Assembly: GCA_900546785.1 (NCBI GenBank)
Contig: URED01000019.1
Span: forward strand, 1-41,802
Source: an uncultured Oscillospiraceae bacterium
GTDB lineage: Bacteria; Bacillota; Clostridia; Oscillospirales; Acutalibacteraceae
Length of the DNA stretch: 41,802 nt
Direction: 5' to 3'
This document shows positions 8,666-16,377 of this stretch, piece by piece. The number at the start of each line of letters is the position of its first letter. Positions within the stretch are counted from its first letter, which is position 1. The position numbers and the translations under genes were made by a program. The notes beneath the pieces were generated by a model. The model saw only the letters and a list, made by a program, of their open reading frames with translations. It was not told the origin of the DNA and searched no databases.

Positions 8666-9427
8666 TTACTTCTGATTTTTTTCGTAGATGATTTTCAGCC
8701 CCTCAAGCAGGAGATTGCTGTCTACAACAGCGGGTATCTTCAGTTCCTTTGCGATCGCACTGCCGAGCCCGCCGGTTATGATGACCGTGGCTTTTTCGCC
8801 GAGTTCCTCCTCAAAGCGTGCCGCCATGCCCTCTATCATAGCCGCCGTGCCGATCACGGAGCCGCATTTCATAGCGTCCGCCGTATTGGCGCCGATTATT
8901 TTTGACGGCGCCGAAATATCCGTCTGCGAAAGCAATGCCGCGCTGCTTGAAAGCGCATTCAGCGCCGTTTTAACACCGCACATGATCGCGCCGCCGAGAT
9001 GCGCGCCCGTTTTATCTATAACAGATGCCGTAGTTGCCGTGCCTATATCAAAAAGAATGGCAGGCAGCGGGTATTTGTTTATGACCGCAACATCGCCGGC
9101 AACAAGATCCGCGCCCATTTCGGCAGGATTGTCAAGCTTTATATTAAGGCCGGTCTTTATGCCCGGCCCAACCACAAGAAGCTCTGCGCCGCATACCAGC
9201 TTTGCCGCCTTTTTGATCGTGCGCACAAGCGCGGGCACAACGCTTGAAACAACGCCGCCCGTAATATTGCTTATGCCGTTAAGATCAAGAAAAGTCTTGA
9301 GCTTCATCGAAAATTCAATCACTGTTTCACCCGTGTTGGTGGAGAGCCTGCCGCTGCAGGCAAGTCTGTCGCCGTCCCATACGCCGAGCACGATATTGGT
9401 GTTTCCGACATCTGCAACAAGTATCAT
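8666..9427 (-). CDS. coaX: Type III pantothenate kinase
   Basis: Phosphorylates pantothenate, the first step of coenzyme A synthesis; ASKHA fold, cytosolic, 253 residues. The N-terminal phosphate motif DVGNTNIVLGVWD, the NPAEMGADLVA segment (type III pattern NPxxxGADR, with Leu where Arg is usual) and the FDIGTATT motif are present. The ATG at 9427 is chosen over an in-frame codon ten residues upstream because MILVADVGN is the conserved N-terminus and AAAGGCGG precedes it. Transcribed with the DUF1015 gene from its own promoter, which starts just beyond the terminator of the phage-derived locus. Confidence 0.95.
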   Translation of the reverse strand: MILVADVGNTNIVLGVWDGDRLACSGRLSTNTGETVIEFSMKLKTFLDLNGISNITGGVVSSVVPALVRTIKKAAKLVCGAELLVVGPGIKTGLNIKLDNPAEMGADLVAGDVAVINKYPLPAILFDIGTATTASVIDKTGAHLGGAIMCGVKTALNALSSSAALLSQTDISAPSKIIGANTADAMKCGSVIGTAAMIEGMAARFEEELGEKATVIITGGLGSAIAKELKIPAVVDSNLLLEGLKIIYEKNQK

Positions 9428-9475
9428 AACTGCCGCCTTTCTGCGGTGCGTTCTCACCGCGCGTTAATAAAAACT

Positions 9476-9504
9476 ATTATATAATACTTTTATTCCAAAG
9501 TAAA
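9476..9504 (-). promoter_or_regulatory. Promoter of coaX-DUF1015
   Basis: Minus strand: TTTACT (9499-9504), 17-bp spacer, perfect TATAAT (9476-9481). The leader contains a GCGGTG/CACCGC hairpin shortly before the coaX ribosome binding site. Confidence 0.75.
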
Positions 9505-9534
9505 GAAAAAAGCGGCCCGGAAAAACCGAGCCGC
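9505..9534 (-). terminator. Terminator of the phage-derived gene cluster
   Basis: Nine-base-pair stem GCGGCTCGG/CCGGGCCGC (one G-U pair), five-base loop, then TTTTTT on the minus strand. It separates the phage cluster from coaX; the T-run abuts the coaX -35 box. Confidence 0.88.
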
Positions 9535-9558
9535 AAACGTTTGTGAAAACAGTTGCTT

Positions 9559-10035
9559 TTATCTTAACAGAAAATAAAAATAGGTTTCGCCTATCTCGTT
9601 CATTCTTGTATATTCATCTTCCGCCACAGCTGCCGTTGAAGAACCGACAACCAGATTCTTTCCCGAAAGGCTCACCCCGGACATACCGCCTCTTTTTGCG
9701 GCAAGACCGAAATAGCAGTAGCTGCATTCGCTGCTGAAATCCGTTTGCTGGACGGGGCTGCCTATACAGAACACGATTGCGAGCTCCGGTTCAAACGGAC
9801 AGCCGGTGGAGATCGTTCTGCTTGACTGACCGTTGCCGTAATAAACGCCCATGTAATACGGTGTGTCAAACTTTTCCCGGTCTGCTTCGGACAGGTGCGT
9901 TTGCAGATCCGCCGTGTGCCCGCTGGCAAACTCATCTATTTTCTGATTATCGGAATTAAAATCCGTTCTCTGCGGCTTATCACTGCCGAGCCAGCTTGAA
10001 AGCCCCAGAAATGAAGTTTTGTTCGTTGCGCTCAT
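9559..10035 (-). CDS. Short phage tail fibre / distal baseplate protein
   Basis: 158 residues. The N-terminal part, FLGLSSWLGSDKPQRTDFN at residues 9-27 followed by SDNQKID, matches a module common at the start of tail-tip or fibre proteins of Firmicutes phages. The rest is a small Ser/Gly/Tyr-rich region with no collagen repeat, carbohydrate-binding domain or peptidase that I can recognise. It is the last gene of the cluster, in the position of the PBSX fibre gene xkdV, but much shorter than typical fibres. ATG start with AAAGGTC upstream. The function is inferred from position and the N-terminal motif. Confidence 0.7.
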   Translation of the reverse strand: MSATNKTSFLGLSSWLGSDKPQRTDFNSDNQKIDEFASGHTADLQTHLSEADREKFDTPYYMGVYYGNGQSSRTISTGCPFEPELAIVFCIGSPVQQTDFSSECSYCYFGLAAKRGGMSGVSLSGKNLVVGSSTAAVAEDEYTRMNEIGETYFYFLLR

Positions 10036-10077
10036 AAATACCGACCTTTCCTGTTGTAATGCGTACTTCGCATGCCG

Positions 10078-10635
10078 CTACTGCGCGCCCAGCCCTTCCC
10101 ATATATAAAAAGGCAGGTGCAGAGCGTCAAGCTCGTACCATCGGTAGCCAAAGGCTTCCAATTCGTCAAAATCCAGCCCGTTTCCCGTAAGGTTTGGAAT
10201 ATAAAACGCCGGGTAATACTCGTTCACAAGCGTACTGAGCGCGGCAAGCGTTTCTGTGCTTACGGGATAAACAGTCACTTCCTTGCCGCTTAGGGAATGC
10301 GTAATGCTGTAACCGGGAACACTGTTTTCAGCGTCCTCAAACTCATCGGTGCTCTGCATATAAAACCCTTTGCTCAGTGCGGAGATGATCTTTTCTTTCG
10401 TTTCCTGCTGCGTTTCGCACGGCCGGATATTTAAAAGGGCGCAATACATTAAGATACCCTTTTCGCCCATCGTTTCTGCAAGCGCTTCCCTAAGCGCATC
10501 CTCCGCCGCTGCTTGCAAAAGCGATATGCAAGCCGCATACGCACGCATTTCCGCGCGTTCCGTGCTGCCGTCTTCGCCCGCAAGATCTGCCGTTTCAAAA
10601 AGCGAAAACAGCCTTACATATACATCATTATTCAT
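10078..10635 (-). CDS. Baseplate protein, YmfQ/DUF2313 type (XkdU-like)
   Basis: 185 residues. In PBSX and relatives a YmfQ-family protein follows baseplate J and precedes the fibre, joining the wedge to the fibre. Here it occupies that position, overlaps the J gene by 8 bp, has a helical N-terminal half (GILMYCALLNIRP segment) and a C-terminal aromatic region (FYIPNLTG, FGYRWYELD) consistent with the family. The assignment rests on order and length more than on a diagnostic motif. Confidence 0.72.
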   Translation of the reverse strand: MNNDVYVRLFSLFETADLAGEDGSTERAEMRAYAACISLLQAAAEDALREALAETMGEKGILMYCALLNIRPCETQQETKEKIISALSKGFYMQSTDEFEDAENSVPGYSITHSLSGKEVTVYPVSTETLAALSTLVNEYYPAFYIPNLTGNGLDFDELEAFGYRWYELDALHLPFYIWEGLGAQ

Positions 10636-11701
10636 ACACCGCCACCTGCAGATCCTCTAATACAAGATATTCGCCCGTGCCGCATGCCACAACGCCCTCA
10701 TAGGACGGGTTTGCGGCGATCTCAGCAGAGGCAACGCCGCTGACGGCATACACCGCAGCCGCTATGGAAGCCGTATCCACAGTTTCCCCTATCCGTTCTG
10801 CGGAGCAAGCTTGTTTTACGGCGTTTTCAACCTCTGCTTTAAGGCTTTCCTTATCCGCGCCGGACTGCGCGCGCACTGCGGCATAAACGGAAAACCCGCT
10901 TTCCTGCGCCATAGCAAAGCTATATTGCACACCGCAGATCTCAAGCACGCCAAGCTTTTGCGATATCGCGTTTGTAACGGCAGTTTCCGGGTATTCGCCG
11001 CTTTGGGTGCGCAGCCACACCGTAAGTATATTTAGCAGCGGATCCATCGCAACGCGGGCGTCTGTTATACCCTCCACGGTAAGGATCTGCTCTTCAAGCG
11101 ATTTCGCATTCACGCCGTTGCTCACCGCGCCGTATGAGCTTACGAGCCTGCTCCTCAGCGCTTCGTCCGTCTCCGCGTCACAGCCCCCGGCAAAAGCGCT
11201 CTCATTCGTAACCGCGGATACATATTCCGGCGGATTTACCATTACCGTTATGCTTTCTGCCGGCGCGTTAAAGCGTTCTCCGTCCGCCAGCGCGGTAGCC
11301 GCCGCCTGAGCGGATAGGCTGCCCGCAGTTATGACCGCCGCCTCATCCGTTGCAAACTGAAGCAGCGGATCGCCCTTAACGGAACACACTGTGCCCTTGG
11401 GAATATCAACATCCGTTTCAAGCGCCTGCGGCACAGAAAAGGTAAGCACGCCCTTTGCCGCCGCAGCTGTTTTGCGGGTGATCGAGCGCATTGCCGCGTG
11501 CATATCAAGATATTCGCCGGTTGCCGTTTGCGCAAATGCCTGCGTCAGCGCAAAATCCGCAGTTGTGTGGGCGGCATAGATCTCGCTTGCAACGGCCCGA
11601 AAACGCAGTTCAACATCGGGATAATCCGATGCGTATTCGCCGCATTCGTCAAAAAATTCCGTTTCCATAAGCTTCAATATCTCATCATACGTTTTACTCA
11701 A
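10628..11701 (-). CDS. Baseplate J-like wedge protein (XkdT-like)
   Basis: 357 residues, normal for Mu gp47/PBSX XkdT-type baseplate J proteins, which form the wedge around the hub of contractile tails. Family features are FRAVASEIYAAH near the N-terminus, DMHAAMRSITRKTA, PKGTVCSV, the GGCDAETDEALRSRLVSSY motif (about 170-190) and VEGITDARVAMDP. The start is TTG at 11701, overlapping the gp25-like gene by 8 bp (TTGAGTAA), with an AGGTG about ten bases upstream. This is among the strongest indications that the particle is of the contractile-tail lineage. Confidence 0.93.
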   Translation of the reverse strand: MSKTYDEILKLMETEFFDECGEYASDYPDVELRFRAVASEIYAAHTTADFALTQAFAQTATGEYLDMHAAMRSITRKTAAAAKGVLTFSVPQALETDVDIPKGTVCSVKGDPLLQFATDEAAVITAGSLSAQAAATALADGERFNAPAESITVMVNPPEYVSAVTNESAFAGGCDAETDEALRSRLVSSYGAVSNGVNAKSLEEQILTVEGITDARVAMDPLLNILTVWLRTQSGEYPETAVTNAISQKLGVLEICGVQYSFAMAQESGFSVYAAVRAQSGADKESLKAEVENAVKQACSAERIGETVDTASIAAAVYAVSGVASAEIAANPSYEGVVACGTGEYLVLEDLQVAVYE

Positions 11702-11990
11702 TTAAAATGCGCACCTGCCTTTCCTCGCCGTTCAGCAACACAGTAAATTTATAGCCGTTTTGTGTTTTTACGGCGCCGACGGGATAGATGCCGCTCTGCC
11801 CGTAAAGCGCGCGCCGCGCCTGCGCCAGCGCATGCGTTTCAAACGGTTCCTGCGTTACGGCATAAAGCCCGCTGCCGTAAGAGCCCAGCGGGTAGAACGC
11901 GCCTCTGTGCGTTTTGATTGCCCTTGCCGCGTTTTCAAGCAACAGGGCTTCATATTCCTCTTCGCTGTTAAAAATCCGCGTGCCGCTCAC
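11694..11990 (-). CDS. gp25-like / XkdS-like baseplate wedge protein
   Basis: 98 residues, immediately upstream of baseplate J, where gp25/DUF2634 (XkdS) proteins lie. Such proteins nucleate sheath assembly in contractile tails. A GSYGSGLYAVTQEPF segment is visible, and the C-terminus (KFTVLLNGEERQVRI) looks like the terminal strands of this small fold. It begins with GTG overlapping the previous stop (GTGA at 11987-11990). Its presence is odd because no sheath gene exists in the cluster. Confidence 0.65.
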   Translation of the reverse strand: MSGTRIFNSEEEYEALLLENAARAIKTHRGAFYPLGSYGSGLYAVTQEPFETHALAQARRALYGQSGIYPVGAVKTQNGYKFTVLLNGEERQVRILIE

Positions 11991-12340
11991 TCCTTTGCCG
12001 TGTTTCCGTTTTTATCGATAACAAGGGAATTGATGACCACACTGCCGTCGTTCTTCAGCAGTATTCTGGCGCCGCCGAGCGATCTCAGCTCTATCTCTCC
12101 CTGTTCCAGATCGCCGGCGTTCATTTTGGTGCCGGCAACCGCCGCGCCCGAAGCGCCGTTCACAACAAGCACTTCTTCTCCCACGGGTATGGGCGCCGTA
12201 TATCCGTAAGGGGCGTAACAGCTTGAGGTTCTTGACGGCAGCGAGGAATTCGCCTCCGTAACGCCGTTTTCGCTGAGTGTTACGACCCCCGCCTCCGCAG
12301 CGGTCTGCTGCGTGCTTTTAAAGCTCCTGCTCAGCCACAT
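11987..12340 (-). CDS. Baseplate spike / gpV-gp45-like protein
   Basis: 117 residues, short for the family. A central beta-rich stretch (PIPVGEEVLVVNG near residues 50-62) resembles the OB-fold of Mu gp45/P2 gpV spike proteins. The end LLKNDGSVVINSLVIDKNGN resembles the beta-helical tip repeats that form the piercing spike. It overlaps the hub gene by 23 bp and the next gene by 4 bp. No HxH iron-binding tip motif is visible. The role is inferred from fold-like features and position between hub and gp25-like genes. Confidence 0.7.
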   Translation of the reverse strand: MWLSRSFKSTQQTAAEAGVVTLSENGVTEANSSLPSRTSSCYAPYGYTAPIPVGEEVLVVNGASGAAVAGTKMNAGDLEQGEIELRSLGGARILLKNDGSVVINSLVIDKNGNTAKE

Positions 12341-13277
12341 AATTGATCAGCTCCCCGTTGATTTCTTTTCTGAGTTTCAGCGTTGTTGCAGTTCCGCCGG
12401 AATTTTTTGCGCGCAGGATCGCGCAAACGATAAACTCCCCGCTTACGCCGAGCCTGTCAAACGCCGCCTCTACTTTATCCGCAAGCTTATAATCTGCATT
12501 ACCGGCAAGCTTCACCGTAACGGTAAAGTATTCTTCAAGCGACTGCGTGATCTGCCTTTCTGCCTCCGCCTCCCTCTGCCACACCGGCAGGGAAGAAAGA
12601 TTGATAAGCTTTCTGGAGGAGATCCCGTTCTCTGCGGCAAAGCCGCTTTCAAGGCGGTAAACGTATTTTTCGGCAGAACTGATCTTATAATCTATCCGGC
12701 TGATCACGCTACTTCTGTCCGTGGCCGCCTGTACGCTGAGTACAGCCGCACCGTCAAGCCGCTTTGCCTCACCGGGAAATACAAAGGCGCGCACCTCGTT
12801 TTCCGGCGTAACATAGATCCTTTTTCCGCAGGCGTACTGCATAAAATGATCTATCGCGCCAAAGCAGCTCTGCCCCTTGCTCACTACGTATTCAGACTGC
12901 GAATACACCTCCGGCAGACCGAAAGAAAAGCCGAAAGGCTTTGCGTGAGAATACCAAAGCTGGCGCGAAGTGGGGCAGCTGTACTGCCCGGGATAAGCCT
13001 CGTTATCCACAAGCAGCGCCGCGCTTGACCGGGCATATATAAATACCGTATATCCGCTTTCGTTCAGACTGAGCTGCACCTTATCCGCAAAGCCGTAAAA
13101 CAGCTTTTTGCCGTTTTCATACGCGCAGACGGTTCTGACATCGTTTATGGCTTTTTCGGAATAAAGATAAAGGCGCAGACCGTCGCACGCGGCGGCGATC
13201 TCACTTGCCAGTTCATAAGAGATCACGTTAAAGTTCTGAAACAATTCTCCCGCGGAATCATATAGTTCAAAATTCAT
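12318..13277 (-). CDS. Baseplate hub protein (XkdQ / gpD-like)
   Basis: 319 residues. Resembles the late-control gpD/XkdQ hub family that makes the central ring carrying the spike. Visible features are the N-terminal YDSAGELFQNFNVISYELASEI, the FIYARSSAALLVDNEAYPGQY segment characteristic of XkdQ proteins (about 90-110), and a C-terminal beta barrel (VKLAGNADYKLADKVEAAF, GEFIVCAI). ATG overlaps the stop of the LysM gene (ATGA at 13274-13277). Confidence 0.82.
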   Translation of the reverse strand: MNFELYDSAGELFQNFNVISYELASEIAAACDGLRLYLYSEKAINDVRTVCAYENGKKLFYGFADKVQLSLNESGYTVFIYARSSAALLVDNEAYPGQYSCPTSRQLWYSHAKPFGFSFGLPEVYSQSEYVVSKGQSCFGAIDHFMQYACGKRIYVTPENEVRAFVFPGEAKRLDGAAVLSVQAATDRSSVISRIDYKISSAEKYVYRLESGFAAENGISSRKLINLSSLPVWQREAEAERQITQSLEEYFTVTVKLAGNADYKLADKVEAAFDRLGVSGEFIVCAILRAKNSGGTATTLKLRKEINGELINYVAEQEL

Positions 13278-13786
13278 CTTATCCTCACCCGCTGCCCTTC
13301 CTGTGGATCAAACGGCGTTTTAAAGCCGTTGCGTTTTACGATATCTTCAACCGCAGCGCCGGTTGCATTTGCAATATCAAAGCAGTTTTCACCGTTTTTT
13401 GCAAAAACAAAATTTCGCCGTACCCGGTAACAGCCGCCGCCTTTTTCCTGCGTAAACGAAAGGCTGTATTCAACAGCGCTTTCAGCCGCATTCTGCCTTA
13501 GATCCAGCTCTGTGAAATAAGCTGAATAATATTCGCCGTTCGGCAGATAGAGCTCGCCTGCGCCGGTATCGTCATACAGTGCAGAAAGCCTTGCCGCAGC
13601 AGCAGACGCCTCATCTCCGTAAAACCTGCCGCTCACCGTGATTCTAACGGCTCTTTGCGCAATCTCCTCAACGGCGCTCCCCGCCGAGGGCAGGGAACGC
13701 TCGCTGATTTCCTTTGATCTTTCAACACGGATCTGCGCCGGATTCTGCGGAAATTCAAAATCCTTGTATTTAAACCTAATCATCAT
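13274..13786 (-). CDS. LysM-containing tail/baseplate protein (XkdP-like)
   Basis: 170 residues. The N-terminal 115 residues (FKYKDFEFPQNPAQIRVE, VRITVSGRFYGDE) resemble the XkdP/gpU-like domain of tail proteins. The C-terminal 50 residues are a LysM peptidoglycan-binding module (AKNGENCFDIANATGAAVEDI, ending GQRVRIR). In PBSX this gene lies between the tape measure and the hub; here it directly follows a 28-codon ORF whose end overlaps its ribosome binding site (GGCGGTGAG). ATG at 13786 or 13783. Confidence 0.85.
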   Translation of the reverse strand: MMIRFKYKDFEFPQNPAQIRVERSKEISERSLPSAGSAVEEIAQRAVRITVSGRFYGDEASAAAARLSALYDDTGAGELYLPNGEYYSAYFTELDLRQNAAESAVEYSLSFTQEKGGGCYRVRRNFVFAKNGENCFDIANATGAAVEDIVKRNGFKTPFDPQEGQRVRIR

Positions 13787-13789
13787 CTC

Positions 13790-13876
13790 TTACTCACCGC
13801 CGATTAAAGAATCGTACCTTTTTGAATCAAGTCTCAAATACTCGGAAAGCTCATAAATATCATCATATCCGTTCAT
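13790..13876 (-). CDS. 28-codon ORF in place of the sheath-tube-tape-measure block
   Basis: Small ORF beginning MNGYDDIYELSEY and ending DSLIGGE, acidic and tyrosine-rich. It starts with ATG overlapping the preceding stop (ATGA at 13873-13876). Its stop lies four bases before the LysM gene, and its last codons (GGC GGT GAG) double as that gene's ribosome binding site. This tight coupling on both sides suggests it is translated. I do not recognise a family. It could be a leftover of a deleted tail gene, a coupling peptide that keeps ribosomes moving across the junction, or a tiny structural adaptor. Confidence 0.6.
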   Translation of the reverse strand: MNGYDDIYELSEYLRLDSKRYDSLIGGE

Positions 13877-14292
13877 AAGATCACCGTATCGTTGTTCACA
13901 AGTTTTAGTTCATCATGAAAGGTTATCGTCAGGCGCATAACAAAACATTCCGCGTCATCATCAGCACGGATCTGATCCGCACCGATGGAAACAGGCGTGT
14001 CTGTGCAAAGGCATTTAAAGATATTGCCCGCCGCCTGCTGAAAATCGAAGTCGCGCAGCGTGAAGGGGGCGTATATATCGGCAAACAGCGTTACGCTGCC
14101 CGCTGTAACGTCCCCGCCGAGGGCGGCAGTCTGCGCCTGTACCTGCGATATTCCGCACACGATGGCAGGCTTTTCGGGAACGGTAGGCTTTTGAAACGGC
14201 TCAAACGCATTGAGCAGCTTAAAGCGTGTAAAATACGGCTGCGCCTGTAACTTTTTGAGCGTCATCGTGCATAAACTGCAAAAATCAATCAT
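13873..14292 (-). CDS. Tail-terminator / neck completion-like protein
   Basis: 139 residues, third of three small genes after the capsid gene, in the position of the tail-terminator (gpU/XkdJ-like) protein of tailed phages. The sequence has an N-terminal helix (DFCSLCTMTLKKLQ), a beta-strand pair (AGSVTLFADIYAPF) and a C-terminal strand (CFVMRLTITFHDE), compatible with that small alpha/beta fold but not diagnostic. Overlaps the preceding gene by 8 bp and the 28-codon ORF by 4 bp. In a complete phage this protein would cap a tail tube, which is not encoded here. Confidence 0.55.
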   Translation of the reverse strand: MIDFCSLCTMTLKKLQAQPYFTRFKLLNAFEPFQKPTVPEKPAIVCGISQVQAQTAALGGDVTAGSVTLFADIYAPFTLRDFDFQQAAGNIFKCLCTDTPVSIGADQIRADDDAECFVMRLTITFHDELKLVNNDTVIL

Positions 14293-14635
14293 CTTCTCCG
14301 TTCCACACCTTTCTTAAAATGCCCCAGTAAAACAGCTTTTCGCCGCCTGCAATAACCTCTTCTCTTTTTTTGAAAACATATTCCTCGCCGTCAAAAACAA
14401 CACGCGCGTTTTCTGACAGCGCAAGAATATCGCGGTCATACGGCCCCACAAATGTAAAATAATCCTTGCTGACTCTGCCCGCCGGGGTCTGCTTAAATTC
14501 AAAATTAGACCTTGTGGCGCGCCATTTCTGGGCAATAACAGCGTAAAACGGCATGGATATCCATTCGCCGTCCTTTAAAAAGACCTGCTTGCCCGCTTTT
14601 ATGAGGCCGTTTTTAATTGTTTTTGCTCTGCTCAT
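14285..14635 (-). CDS. Head closure (stopper)-like protein
   Basis: 116 residues, small beta-rich protein (KDYFTFVGPYDRDILAL, ARVVFDGEEYVFKKREEV) in the head-closure slot. The likely start is ATG at 14635 inside TGATG, overlapping the connector stop by one base; a GTG three bases upstream is also in frame. The segment resembles minor capsid/head-closure proteins of Clostridial prophages, but the call rests mainly on position and size. Confidence 0.55.
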   Translation of the reverse strand: MSRAKTIKNGLIKAGKQVFLKDGEWISMPFYAVIAQKWRATRSNFEFKQTPAGRVSKDYFTFVGPYDRDILALSENARVVFDGEEYVFKKREEVIAGGEKLFYWGILRKVWNGEDD

Positions 14636-14988
14636 CACACAGCCTTAAATTCAAAGGCGCCGGAGCTGATTATGCCGGCCGCGTTTTTTTCCGCCGCCGA
14701 AAGTACCGCCTGCGCGCTCTCAGTGCCGTTTTCGCCGCCGCTGAACGAAACATCGCCCGCAGTAAAGGAATCAAACCCGGCGGACTGCGCCTGCGAACAG
14801 CTTATCACGTAATTTGCAAGCGCCGCGGCAAGAAAGACCGCGCGCGGATCCGCTCCGCTTTCCTCATCCTTTAAGCGGGCGCTGACGCAGGTGCACGCAA
14901 AATCTATGATCGCCCCGCTACCGTTCGGCTCATCTGCAACCGTGCAGATCTCTTTTAACGCTTCAAGTACGGCTGCTCTGTCTATCAT
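14635..14988 (-). CDS. Head-tail connector (gp6-like) protein
   Basis: 117 residues, mostly helical with an alanine-rich core (FLAAALANYVIS, AQAVLSAAEKNAAG), directly after the major capsid gene, where the gp6/gp15-like adaptor that docks under the portal lies. ATG start; ends in a TGATG overlap with the next gene. No diagnostic motif, so the call is positional. Confidence 0.6.
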   Translation of the reverse strand: MIDRAAVLEALKEICTVADEPNGSGAIIDFACTCVSARLKDEESGADPRAVFLAAALANYVISCSQAQSAGFDSFTAGDVSFSGGENGTESAQAVLSAAEKNAAGIISSGAFEFKAV

Positions 14989-15008
14989 CGCCCGCGCTCC
15001 TTTCTTTT

Positions 15009-16001
15009 TTAATCGCCGAATGCAACAAGCTTGCAGGCGTCCGAAAAGATCTTAGAAAAGCCCGCGGTTGCGGTTACGGTCGCTCTTTCGAGCTGCCTGT
15101 CTATCAGCTTGTCATATTCGGTTACGACTCCGCCTGCACAGACTTTTTCAAGCGCGGCGTTTTTATCAAGCGCTATGATCTTATCGCCGGCAAGCGTATC
15201 GCATCTTACGATCTCCGCACCGAGCGGCGTGATCATTTTGCCCGTGCCGTGGAAATTCTGACCCGCCGCGGAATCCTTGAATTCAGCCATGCCGAGCAGC
15301 GCCGAAATATTCGGCATACCGGCGATAACGGCGGTCATATTGTACGGAGAAAGCTTTGCCCACATGTTGATCAGATCATTGTACGTTACCGTTTCGCCGG
15401 AGGCGGAGATCACCTCCGAAGTGCCGTCGCAAAGCGCCTCAATGGCGTCTGCGAACTGCGAACGCGCTATGTATGAGCCGATCTGCCTGAGCGTTACCGT
15501 AAACAGATCCAGCTTCTGATACTTGATCGCCTCATAGGACGCAACCAGCATTCTGCCTCTCTTGTAAAGGCGGGTGAGCTTATCCTTAGCCCGGATCGTG
15601 GTCTCCGGGATATACGCGCCCTCGCCGACGGCGGCAAGCTCTTTCTCGTCCTCGCTCGGCACGCTTTCAACAGAGCGGTAATCGAGCGAATCGATCTCCG
15701 TAGTCGTGGCAATGATCTTGGAAAGCAGATCCGCCTCTTCCATACCCTGCTGCACGGCGCGGCTCACGTATTCGGGAAAAAGCACAGCCGAATCGCTTGT
15801 CTGAAAGAATTTGGATACGCTGTCCGACCCGGTGCCGGATACCTTAATATCGAACCTTTTGAGCTGGCGCTGATATGCGTCCAGCCCCTCCAGCTCGGTG
15901 CCTATGTAATTTTCCGAAGGGTCCGCCGCCTCCAGCGAGGCGGTAAAGCCCTTAGAAGCGGTGTAAAGCCCCTTATCAAGCTTCATGTTATCAAATGCCA
16001 T
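15009..16001 (-). CDS. Major capsid protein, HK97-like fold
   Basis: 330 residues. The core shows typical features of Firmicutes HK97-fold capsid proteins: an extended N-terminal region, DLLSKIIATTTEIDSLDYRS (about 92-111, E-loop region start), IPETTIRAKDKLTRLYKRG and SYEAIKYQKLDLFTVTLRQIG (spine-helix region), and a C-terminal ATVTATAGFSKIFSDAC A-domain strand. There is no long N-terminal delta (scaffold) domain; scaffolding is probably provided by the C-terminal part of the protease ORF. It lies in the order protease-decoration-capsid. Confidence 0.88.
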   Translation of the reverse strand: MAFDNMKLDKGLYTASKGFTASLEAADPSENYIGTELEGLDAYQRQLKRFDIKVSGTGSDSVSKFFQTSDSAVLFPEYVSRAVQQGMEEADLLSKIIATTTEIDSLDYRSVESVPSEDEKELAAVGEGAYIPETTIRAKDKLTRLYKRGRMLVASYEAIKYQKLDLFTVTLRQIGSYIARSQFADAIEALCDGTSEVISASGETVTYNDLINMWAKLSPYNMTAVIAGMPNISALLGMAEFKDSAAGQNFHGTGKMITPLGAEIVRCDTLAGDKIIALDKNAALEKVCAGGVVTEYDKLIDRQLERATVTATAGFSKIFSDACKLVAFGD

Positions 16002-16021
16002 AAATCAGATTCCTCCCCGGA

Positions 16022-16366
16022 TCAAAGAATTACGCCTATCGTTTTGCCCGCCGTGTCTATCTCCACAACCAGGCGCGCCTGCTTGCCGCTTGCGGCTATC
16101 TTTACGCCGCCGTTTCCGTCTGCCGTAAGATACTGCCAGCCGCATTTCGGCGTGCCGGCGCTGTATGTAAGCCTTGTGTAGCCGTTCACCATTACGGGAG
16201 CGAATTTATCACCGCCCTGTGTTGCAACGCCGGCAAATTCATCATCCGCCGCGCTGTTGGAGATAAGGCCCGTATCGGCAACGGTCACGGGATAGCCCGC
16301 CTTTATCTCGCTGCCGGCAAGAAAGGTGATGACCTGCTCCTTAAAGCCTCTAAATCCTACTCTCAT
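16022..16366 (-). CDS. Capsid decoration (head-stabilising) protein
   Basis: 114 residues, glycine- and beta-rich (EIKAGYPVTVADTGLISNS, DEFAGVATQGGDKFAPVMVNGYTRL), matching the pattern of small decoration or capsid-cement proteins of the lambda gpD/DUF2190 kind, which sit between protease and major capsid genes. Good AGGAGG-like site upstream. The call rests on pattern and position. Confidence 0.75.
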   Translation of the reverse strand: MRVGFRGFKEQVITFLAGSEIKAGYPVTVADTGLISNSAADDEFAGVATQGGDKFAPVMVNGYTRLTYSAGTPKCGWQYLTADGNGGVKIAASGKQARLVVEIDTAGKTIGVIL

Positions 16367-16377
16367 ATTTGTTCCTC

